Positions 16,300 through 22,860 of a DNA stretch of 64,000 bases are shown one piece after another. A program made the position numbers and the translations under genes. The notes below the pieces were generated by a model. It was not told the origin of the DNA and did not search any database. It was given only the letters and a program-made list of their open reading frames with translations. The stretch is taken from NCBI GenBank assembly GCA_947168445.1, contig CAMVLW010000004.1:1-64000 (forward strand), written 5' to 3'. Every line of letters begins with the position of its first letter. Position 1 is the stretch's first letter. This stretch comes from an uncultured Clostridia bacterium (GTDB lineage Bacteria; Bacillota; Clostridia; Oscillospirales; Acutalibacteraceae).

Positions 16300-17129
16300 T
16301 GAACATTGCAATTGTCGGGCTGGGCATTATCGGCGGCAGCTATTGCAAGGCGCTGAAAGCCCACACCCCGCATTACGTTATCGGCATTAACCGCACCCCG
16401 GAGGTAGCGGAACAAGCGCTTGCACAGGGCGCGATTGATGAAATCGGCACGCCCGAAGCGCTGGGCAAGGCAGACGTGATTTTTCTCTGCATGTACCCGC
16501 AGGCGTGCGCGGATTTTTTAAAGGAAAACGGACAATATATCCGCAAGGACGCGATTGTCACCGACGCCGCGGGCATTAAGCGCGCGCTTTGTCCGCAGCT
16601 AAAGGAAATCGCGGACGGCTTCGGCTTTACCTATGTCGGCAGCCACCCGATGGCAGGCAAGGAGAAAAACGGCTTTTCGGCAAGCGACGAAAACCTGTTT
16701 ATGGGCGCGAGTTTTATCATCACGCCCTGCGGCGCGCCGCACACGGCGGTGAACGCGCTCTCCGGGCTGGCGCTTGAAATCGGCTTCGGCACCATTAAAA
16801 TCACCACGCCCGAAGAACATGACCGCATGATTGCGTTCACCTCTCAATTACCGCACATTTTAGCCTGTGCCTATGTGCTCAGTCCGTGCTGCCCCAAGCA
16901 CAAGGGATTTTCGGCGGGCAGCTACCGCGATGTATCCCGTGTGGCAAACATCAACGCCAAGCTGTGGACAGAACTGTTTTTGGAAAACCAAGAACCGCTT
17001 GTGGCGGAGCTGGAAGTGCTCAACGAGAATTTGACGAATATTTTTCAGGCGGTTAAAAATGAGGATAAAGAAGCGCTGTTTGCTTTATTAGAGCGCGGAC
17101 ATCAGGTGAAGCAAGCCTTAGGAGAATGA
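16299..17129 (+). CDS. tyrA: Prephenate dehydrogenase
   Basis: A 276-residue NAD(P)-dependent enzyme that oxidatively decarboxylates prephenate to 4-hydroxyphenylpyruvate for tyrosine. Rossmann motif GLGIIGGSYCKAL (7-19), then TDAAGIK, SHPMAGKEKNGF and TSQLPHILA (catalytic His), and GSYRDVSRVA. There is no C-terminal ACT domain, so feedback inhibition would need another mechanism. It starts inside the aroF stop. The 290 nt after it, before aroB, are occupied by the mini-hairpin array, whose first stem begins within the tyrA stop codon. Confidence 0.93.
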   Translation: MNIAIVGLGIIGGSYCKALKAHTPHYVIGINRTPEVAEQALAQGAIDEIGTPEALGKADVIFLCMYPQACADFLKENGQYIRKDAIVTDAAGIKRALCPQLKEIADGFGFTYVGSHPMAGKEKNGFSASDENLFMGASFIITPCGAPHTAVNALSGLALEIGFGTIKITTPEEHDRMIAFTSQLPHILACAYVLSPCCPKHKGFSAGSYRDVSRVANINAKLWTELFLENQEPLVAELEVLNENLTNIFQAVKNEDKEALFALLERGHQVKQALGE

Positions 17130-17406
17130 TTTGCAGTGCAAATCAATTCATGTTGCGTCAGCGACAATTCATGTTGCGGCGCAACAATTCATGAAACGAA
17201 GTTTCAATTCATTTTTGGCAGATGTTAGGATAGAAACGGTTTTTCTCCTGACGCTGTCTTTTTGACCGGTTTCCGGCAAACGTTTCCTTTTATACTGACA
17301 TTGCGGGTCAGCGGAAACGTTTCTGCCGGGAATGAATTGACCTTCGGTCATGAATTGGCGTTGCCATGAATTGACCGTTGGTCATGAATTGCGCCGTTGG
17401 CGCATT
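17128..17406. repeat. Large palindromic array of mini-hairpins separated by AATTCAT / ATGAATT
   Basis: Left half: four AATTCAT words preceded by small stems GATTTGC-AGT-GCAAATC, GTTGC-GTCA-GCGAC, GTTGC-GGC-GCAAC and GAAAC-GAA-GTTTC. Right half: four ATGAATT words followed by GACC-TTC-GGTC, GGC-GTT-GCC, GACC-GTT-GGTC and GCGCC-GTT-GGCGC. The core (about 17215-17330) has its own stems: GAAACGG with CCGGTTTC, and CCGGCAAACGTTTCC with GGAAACGTTTCTGCCGG enclosing CTGAC/GTCAG. AATTCAT and ATGAATT are reverse complements, so the whole unit is a nested cruciform. It lies inside the aro operon between tyrA and aroB. No gene is credible here. Confidence 0.85.
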
Positions 17407-17419
17407 GAGGAGGAAGGAT

Positions 17420-18469
17420 ATGAAAACAGTACACGTCGACACAGGCAAGCCCTACGACATTCTAATTGAGCGCGGCATACTCGACCGCTGCGGCGAATAT
17501 GTGAAAAACCTCACAAGCGCCGAAAAGGCACTGGTTGTCACGGATTCAAACGTGGCGCCGCACTATCAGTGGCGGATTCTCAACTCGCTGGAGCGCGAGG
17601 GAATTCAGACAAAGGCGTTCATCTTTTCCGCAGGAGAGGAGAGCAAGCACCTCGGCACCATTGCGGATATTTACAAAACTCTCGCGGACTTTCGCATGAC
17701 CCGCAAGGACATCATTGTCGCGCTGGGCGGCGGCGTTTGCGGCGACATGGCGGGCTTTGCGGCGGCAACCTATCTGCGCGGCATTGACTTTGTGCAGGTG
17801 CCGACCTCACTTTTGGCGCAGGTGGATTCCTCCGTCGGCGGAAAAACCGGCGTTGACTTGCCGCAGGGCAAAAACCTTGTCGGCGCGTTTCACCAGCCTG
17901 CCGCGGTTCTGATTGACCCCGACACCCTCAACACCCTGCCCGACCGCTTTATTGCGGACGGCATGGCGGAGGTCATCAAGTACGGCTGCATTAAGGACGC
18001 GGCGTTTTTTGAAAATCTTGAAAAAGAGGACGCGCTTTCGCACATTGACGAGGTGATTGAAACCTGCGTGTCGATTAAGCGCGACGTGGTGAGCCGCGAC
18101 GAGCGCGAGGCGGGCGAGCGTATGCTGCTCAATTTCGGTCACACGCTCGGTCACGCGATTGAAAAAATCTATCACTTCACAGGCATTACCCACGGCATGG
18201 CGGTGGCAATCGGCATGGTGCTGATTGCGCGCGCAGGCGAAGCGCACGGCGTGACCGCCGCAGGAACCGCCGACCGCATTGTGCGCCTGTGCGAAAAATA
18301 TCAGCTGCCCACCGCCGACCGCGCCGGTTTTTCCGAAATGGCGCAGGCGGCGCAGGGCGACAAAAAGACAGCGGGCAGCCGCATTAATCTGGTGCTGCTC
18401 AAAACCATCGGCGAGAGTTTTATTTTGCAGCTCCCGCTTGAAGAATTGGAAGCGTTTATTTCGGTTTGA
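17420..18469 (+). CDS. aroB: 3-dehydroquinate synthase
   Basis: A 349-residue enzyme that cyclises DAHP to 3-dehydroquinate with NAD and a divalent metal. Motifs: GEESKHL, ALGGGVCGDMAGFAAATYLRG, PTSLLAQVDSSVGGKTGVD, GMAEVIKYG (metal Glu), and NFGHTLGHAIE with THG (metal His residues). GGAGGAAGG lies just before ATG 17420, immediately after the hairpin array; the ORF track start at 17378 is inside the array. Two nt separate it from aroA. Confidence 0.95.
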   Translation: MKTVHVDTGKPYDILIERGILDRCGEYVKNLTSAEKALVVTDSNVAPHYQWRILNSLEREGIQTKAFIFSAGEESKHLGTIADIYKTLADFRMTRKDIIVALGGGVCGDMAGFAAATYLRGIDFVQVPTSLLAQVDSSVGGKTGVDLPQGKNLVGAFHQPAAVLIDPDTLNTLPDRFIADGMAEVIKYGCIKDAAFFENLEKEDALSHIDEVIETCVSIKRDVVSRDEREAGERMLLNFGHTLGHAIEKIYHFTGITHGMAVAIGMVLIARAGEAHGVTAAGTADRIVRLCEKYQLPTADRAGFSEMAQAAQGDKKTAGSRINLVLLKTIGESFILQLPLEELEAFISV

Positions 18470-18471
18470 TT

Positions 18472-19740
18472 ATGAGCAATGTAACCTTTCAGCCGTTTGT
18501 ACCAAACGGCACCGTATTTGCACCGCCCTCAAAAAGCGATGTGCACCGCGCCATTATCTGCGCGGCTTTGTCAAAGGGCGTGTGCACCATCTCCCCTGTC
18601 GCGCTGTCGGACGACATCCGGGCGACTATTCGCTGTGTGGAGGCGCTCGGCGCGGCAACCGCAATTGAAAACAACACCTTAACCGTGGACGGCAGCGGCA
18701 TGTTCCGCGAAAAGCGCGCGGAACTCGATTGCCGCGAGAGCGGCAGCACACTGCGGTTTTTGATTCCCGTTGCCGCGGCGGGCGGCGTGAGCGCGACCTT
18801 CACCGGTCAGGGCAGGCTGCCCGAAAGACCGATTGGCATTTACACCGAGGCGCTGCCCGAAAAAGGCGTTTCCTGCGACACAGCGGGCGGGCTTCCGCTG
18901 ACAATCAGCGGAAATTTAAAAAGCGGCGTTTTCCGCTTGCCCGGCAATGTCAGCTCGCAGTTTTTTTCGGGCTTGCTGTTCGCGCTGCCGCTGCTCGACG
19001 GCGACAGCGACATTGTGCTGACCTCGCCCATTCAAAGCGCGGGCTATGTCAACATGACGATTCGCACCATGTCGAAATTCGGCATTGAGGTGGACATGAC
19101 CGACAAGGGCTGGCATGTACGCGGCAAGCAGCACTATATTCCCACCGATTACACCACCGACGGCGACTGGTCGCAGGCGGCGTTTTTCCTTGTGGCGGGC
19201 GCTGTGGGCGGCGAAGTGACGGTGAAAAACGCAAACATTGACTCCTCACAGGGCGACCGTAAAATCGCGGCGCTTCTGCGCGAATTCGGCGCGGAGGTGA
19301 ACCAGGACGGCGGCAGCATTACCGTCAAAAAAGCGCCCATGCGCGCAATCACGATTGACGCGTCACAGATTCCCGACTTGGTACCGGTGCTGGCGGTGTG
19401 CGCCTGCTTTGCCGAGGGTACAACCGAAATCATCAACGCAGGGCGGCTGCGTATCAAGGAAAGCGACCGCCTGAAAACCACGGCGGCGCTGCTGAATTCC
19501 CTCGGCGGCAAGGTAAAGGAACTGCCGGAGGGCTTGGAAATCACCGGCGTTCCCGCACTCCGGGGCGCAGCGGTTGACGGCTGCAACGACCACCGCATTG
19601 TCATGGCGGCGGCAACCTGCGCGGCGAATCTGCAAGGCGAAATCACCTGCTCCGACGCATGGAGCGTAAACAAAAGCTTTCCGGACTTCTACGAAGTCTA
19701 CGGTAAGATTAACGGAAAATGGATAATGGATAATTTGTAA
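18472..19740 (+). CDS. aroA: 3-phosphoshikimate 1-carboxyvinyltransferase (EPSP synthase)
   Basis: A 422-residue enzyme transferring enolpyruvate from PEP to shikimate-3-phosphate. Motifs: APPSKSDVHRAI (Lys), CRESGSTLRFLIPVAA, GQGRLPERPI, GNVSSQFFSGLLFALP, IKESDRLKTTAALLNSLGG, NDHRIVMAAA and SVNKSFPDF. ATG 18472 is preferred to the ORF track TTG 18466; coupling to the aroB stop substitutes for a strong RBS. The C-terminal end (GKWIMDNL) is encoded by AATGGATAATGGATAATT, a repeat-like sequence, suggesting a repeat has replaced the original stop region. Confidence 0.94.
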   Translation: MSNVTFQPFVPNGTVFAPPSKSDVHRAIICAALSKGVCTISPVALSDDIRATIRCVEALGAATAIENNTLTVDGSGMFREKRAELDCRESGSTLRFLIPVAAAGGVSATFTGQGRLPERPIGIYTEALPEKGVSCDTAGGLPLTISGNLKSGVFRLPGNVSSQFFSGLLFALPLLDGDSDIVLTSPIQSAGYVNMTIRTMSKFGIEVDMTDKGWHVRGKQHYIPTDYTTDGDWSQAAFFLVAGAVGGEVTVKNANIDSSQGDRKIAALLREFGAEVNQDGGSITVKKAPMRAITIDASQIPDLVPVLAVCACFAEGTTEIINAGRLRIKESDRLKTTAALLNSLGGKVKELPEGLEITGVPALRGAAVDGCNDHRIVMAAATCAANLQGEITCSDAWSVNKSFPDFYEVYGKINGKWIMDNL

Positions 19741-19807
19741 TGCAAAATTCGTAATTCTACTACTTTCCACTTTCCACTTTCAATTTTCAACTTTCAGGAG
19801 GCACACT

Positions 19808-20884
19808 ATGTCCTCAACCTATGGTGAAAAAATAAAAATCTCGGTGTTCGGCGAGAGCCACGGCGGAGGAATCGGCGTGGTGATTGACGGATTGCCGGCG
19901 GGCAAAACGATTGACATGGACGCGGTGCTGCTGCAAATGGCGCGGCGTGCGCCCGGCAAGGACAAAACCGCCACCCCCCGCAAGGAGAGCGATTTGCCGA
20001 AAATCCTCTCCGGCATACTCGGTGACACGCTGACAGGCGCGCCGCTGTGCGCGGTGATTGAAAACACCAACACCCGCTCACAGGACTACGGCAATCTGCT
20101 TTCGAAGCCGCGACCCGGTCACAGCGACTACACGGCATATGTCAAATATCACGCCGCCAACGACATTCGCGGCGGCGGACACTTTTCCGGCAGACTAACC
20201 GCGCCGCTGGTGTTCGCAGGAGCCGTTTGCCGCCAGCTTTTGGCGCAAAAAGGAATTCAAATTGCGGCGCATATCGCCGGTATCGGCAGCGTGCTTGACG
20301 AGCCGTTCGACCCGGTGCGGATTGAACCCGCGCTTATTGAGCGGCTGAACCGTTCGTCCTTTGCGCTGATTAACGAAGAAACAGAAGCCGCCATGCGCGA
20401 TGAAGTGGAAGTCGCGCGGCTGGAACAGGACAGCGTGGGCGGCACGATTGAATGTGCCGTGACAGGGCTGCCCGCAGGCGTGGGAGGTCCCATGTTCGGC
20501 GGTGTAGAAGGCGCGATTGCCAAGGCGGTGTTCGGCGTTCCCGCTGTAAAGGGCATTGAATTCGGCGCGGGCTTTTCGCTCGCTTCCATGCGCGGCTCAC
20601 AGGCAAACGACCCGTTTTGTGTTGAAAACGGCAAAATCGTGACCGAAACCAACAACTGCGGCGGCATTTTGGGCGGCATTACCGACGGCATGCCGGTGAT
20701 TTTCCGCGCGGCGATAAAACCGACGCCCTCTGTCTCACAGCCGCAGAAAACCGTCGATTTGCAGACCATGACAAACACCACTCTTGAAATTCACGGCAGA
20801 CACGACCCCTGCATTGTTCCGCGCGCCGTGCCGGTGATAGAGGCAGTCGCGGCAATTGCCGTTATTAACTTATTAGGGGACTGA
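19808..20884 (+). CDS. aroC: Chorismate synthase
   Basis: A 358-residue FMN-dependent enzyme converting EPSP to chorismate. Motifs: FGESHGGGIGVVIDGLPAG, RPGHSDYTAYVKY, RGGGHFSGRLTAPLV, SVGGTIECAVTGLPAGVG and GRHDPCIVPRAVPVIEA. CAGGAGG precedes ATG 19808. The 67-nt gap after aroA contains CTTTCCACTTTCCACTTTC-type low-complexity repeat. Two nt separate its stop from pheA. Confidence 0.95.
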   Translation: MSSTYGEKIKISVFGESHGGGIGVVIDGLPAGKTIDMDAVLLQMARRAPGKDKTATPRKESDLPKILSGILGDTLTGAPLCAVIENTNTRSQDYGNLLSKPRPGHSDYTAYVKYHAANDIRGGGHFSGRLTAPLVFAGAVCRQLLAQKGIQIAAHIAGIGSVLDEPFDPVRIEPALIERLNRSSFALINEETEAAMRDEVEVARLEQDSVGGTIECAVTGLPAGVGGPMFGGVEGAIAKAVFGVPAVKGIEFGAGFSLASMRGSQANDPFCVENGKIVTETNNCGGILGGITDGMPVIFRAAIKPTPSVSQPQKTVDLQTMTNTTLEIHGRHDPCIVPRAVPVIEAVAAIAVINLLGD

Positions 20885-20886
20885 AA

Positions 20887-22014
20887 ATGAGAGATTTAAG
20901 CGAAATCCGCGTTGAAATCGACGCGATTGACAACGAACTGATTGACCTGTTCCGCCGCAGAATGGACTGCGCGAAGGAGGTCGGCTACTATAAAAAAGCG
21001 AACAATATCCCTGTCCTCAACCAAAAGCGCGAGGAGGAAATTCTTGCGGAAGTGCAGGAAAAGGGCGGAGAATACGGCAGCGCGGCGCGGCTTTTGTTCG
21101 CGAACATGATGGAGCTTTCGCGCGCTCTGCAGCACAACATTGTGTGCAGCGGTCAGGAGTTGCGCGAAAGAATCACCGGGGCGAAGGAGCAAATTGAAAC
21201 GGAAAACATCACCGTCGCCTATCAGGGCATTAAGGGCGCGAACAGCTTTGAGGCAATGTGCGCCCTCTATCCCAACGCCGCGCAGTTGAGCTGCAAGACC
21301 TTTGAGGACGTGTTTGACGCGGTGGACGACGGCAAGGCGGATTTCGGAATTCTCCCGGTGGAAAATTCCACGGCGGGCTCGGTGTCGTCGGTATATGATT
21401 TGATTTTGAAGCACCGCTTTTACATTGTCGGCGCGCTGGACATGCGCATTGAGCACTGTCTGGCGGGATTGCGGCAGTCGTCCTTTGAGGATATTGAAAT
21501 TGTCTGGTCGCATCCTCAGGCGCTCTCGCAGTGCGAGGGATATATCGGCAAGCACAATCTCGCGCCTGTCCCCAAGGCAAACACAGCGGTTGCGGCGCGT
21601 GATGTTTCGCTTGAAAAGCGGCTGAACGTGGCGGCAATCTGCTCCCGCGCCGCGGCAAAGGAATACGGCTTGCAGATTCTTGACGAAGGCTTGCAGGACA
21701 ACCCCTACAACACCACACGGTTTATCGTGATTTCCAAGCAGCTTTACATTTCGCCCGGCGCGAACAAAATCAGTCTTTGCTTTTCGCTGCCGCATGTGAA
21801 GGGCTCGCTTTACAACCTGCTCTGCCGCTTCAATTCGCTGGGACTGAACCTCACAAAAATCGAATCACGCCCGGCAAAAGGAAAAGACTTTGAATACCTC
21901 TTTTACCTGGATTTCACCGGCAGCGTACACAGCGAAAACGTGACCGACCTGCTCTGCCAGCTCAGCGAGGAAATGCCTGAATTCAGCTTTTTAGGGAACT
22001 ATCAGGAGCAGTAA
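20887..22014 (+). CDS. pheA: Bifunctional chorismate mutase / prephenate dehydratase (P-protein)
   Basis: A 375-residue protein. Residues 1-85 are an AroQ-type chorismate mutase (RVEIDAIDNELIDLFRRRM, KREEEIL). Residues about 105-285 are prephenate dehydratase (VAYQGIKGANSFEA, PVENSTAGSV, NPYNTTRFIV). Residues about 293-370 are an ACT domain with the Phe-binding IESRPAKGKDFEYLFYLDF motif, so phenylalanine feedback control is expected. It yields phenylpyruvate. It closes the aro operon; a terminator lies about 240 nt downstream. Confidence 0.95.
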   Translation: MRDLSEIRVEIDAIDNELIDLFRRRMDCAKEVGYYKKANNIPVLNQKREEEILAEVQEKGGEYGSAARLLFANMMELSRALQHNIVCSGQELRERITGAKEQIETENITVAYQGIKGANSFEAMCALYPNAAQLSCKTFEDVFDAVDDGKADFGILPVENSTAGSVSSVYDLILKHRFYIVGALDMRIEHCLAGLRQSSFEDIEIVWSHPQALSQCEGYIGKHNLAPVPKANTAVAARDVSLEKRLNVAAICSRAAAKEYGLQILDEGLQDNPYNTTRFIVISKQLYISPGANKISLCFSLPHVKGSLYNLLCRFNSLGLNLTKIESRPAKGKDFEYLFYLDFTGSVHSENVTDLLCQLSEEMPEFSFLGNYQEQ

Positions 22015-22137
22015 TGTAATCACATAAAAACATATCTCAACTTTCCCACTTCAATTTCGCAGATACTTACAAGAACAAATTGTAGGGACATTTTCTGCGA
22101 AAACGGCAACCCTTTTGTCGCTGGCGCAACATTTCCC

Positions 22138-22208
22138 CTACGGCTGTAGCAGCAGCGCGCCTTTGGATAACTCGGCTTGGGTCATGGGTTGGCATAACGG
22201 CGCATCGG
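22138..22208. repeat. Second copy of the CTACGGCTGTAGCAGCAGCGCGCC element
   Basis: This shares the block order CTACGGCTGTAGCAGCAGCGCGCC, CTCGG/GTCGG, GGCATAACGGCGC with the copy at 8059-8142. It lies in the 846-nt gene-free gap 22015-22860, which is filled with short repeats. Confidence 0.75.
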
Positions 22209-22255
22209 AGCGGGGATTTTAATTCGGAATTCGTAATGCGTAATTAATTGAATTT

Positions 22256-22290
22256 GACGCCGTTTGTTTTCGGGCAAGCGGCGTTTTTGT
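22256..22290 (+). terminator. Probable intrinsic terminator of the aro operon
   Basis: ACGCCGTTTG pairs (with G-U pairs) to CAAGCGGCGT around TTTTCGGG, followed by TTTTTG. It is preceded by an AATTCGGAATTCG-type repeat. Confidence 0.65.
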
Positions 22291-22352
22291 TGTAGTAGCG
22301 TGTTTCATTTAAAACTTTATATTACTCGTAATTCTTTGTTTGCAATCCACTG

Positions 22353-22491
22353 TTCTGTAGGGGTTGGTCTTGACCAAACCGCAGGCGGTGAACTAAACGA
22401 ATGAGGCTCAACCCGCGGGTCGGGTACGGCTTTGCCCAGACCCCCTCAGTCCCCCTATTAGGGGGCAGAAACAAGACCGACCCCTACAGAA
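22353..22491. mobile_element. MITE-like element with 20-bp terminal inverted repeats
   Basis: The left end TTCTGTAGGGGTTGGTCTTG is matched by the right end with one mismatch over 20 nt. The 139-bp interior also holds a small stem (CCCCCTATTAGGGGG). There is no coding capacity. No target-site duplication is obvious. Calling it mobile is inference. Confidence 0.55.
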
Positions 22492-22557
22492 TGTTTTATA
22501 TTGTTTTAAGAGTAACACGCACCTACACCGAAAGGCAAAATTTGCGTTGTTACAAAG

Positions 22558-22586
22558 TAGTAGGGGCGAACCCATGTGTTCGCCCG
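22558..22586. repeat. Palindromic GTAGGGGCGAAC...GTTCGCCC repeat
   Basis: GGGCGAAC-CCATGT-GTTCGCCC stem. The TAGTAGGGGCG start is identical to that of the element at 27724-27778. Confidence 0.7.
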
Positions 22587-22600
22587 ATACTATCCGCTAG

Positions 22601-22649
22601 CTGTCATTCTGAGCGGTCGGCGACCGCTGCCGCGGTGGGCAGTTCGCGA
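22601..22649. repeat. CTGTCATTCTGAGCGGTC-GGC-GACCGCT hairpin joined to CCGCTGCCGCGGTGGGCAG
   Basis: AGCGGTC-GGC-GACCGCT is a 7-bp stem with a 3-nt loop. The second block CCGCTGCCGCGGTGGGCAGTTCGCG recurs at 25719, 41837 and twice at 58993-59044. Confidence 0.75.
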
Positions 22650-22698
22650 AACAGACGTTTATTGAATTTAACCGTTCGTTCCCGCGCCTATCCTCTCG

Positions 22699-22715
22699 CT
22701 GTCATTCTGAGCGGT
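22699..22715. repeat. Third copy of CTGTCATTCTGAGCGGT
   Basis: Seventeen bases identical to the copy at 22601, on the same strand; the copy at 68-86 is inverted. Confidence 0.7.
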
Positions 22716-22774
22716 GGGTGGCGGCATAACTGTCTATTGTGAATTTTCCACAAAAATTTTGCTGTATTTTATGA

Positions 22775-22803
22775 TTGCATTTAACTATCCCTTATGGCAT
22801 AAT
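22775..22803 (+). promoter_or_regulatory. Candidate promoter of the LRR-dockerin gene
   Basis: TTGCAT at 22775-22780, 17-nt spacer, CATAAT at 22798-22803 preceded by TGG (extended -10 like). Confidence 0.5.
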
Positions 22804-22860
22804 AGAATTGTACAATAGTATATATAAACCTTGCTATAAACCACAGAAAGGAGAATTATT

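Noticed and set aside
17169-17351. 60-codon minus-strand ORF inside the hairpin array
   Set aside because: It is read through palindromic repeats and has no RBS or protein-like features.
17128-17406. CRISPR-like array
   Set aside because: The unit is only 7 nt, the intervening sequences are hairpins rather than unique spacers, orientation flips in the middle, and there is no cas gene.
22353-22742. 113-codon ORF 22401..22742 in the repeat-rich gap
   Set aside because: It is read through MITE-like and palindromic repeats; there is no RBS and the composition is not protein-like.
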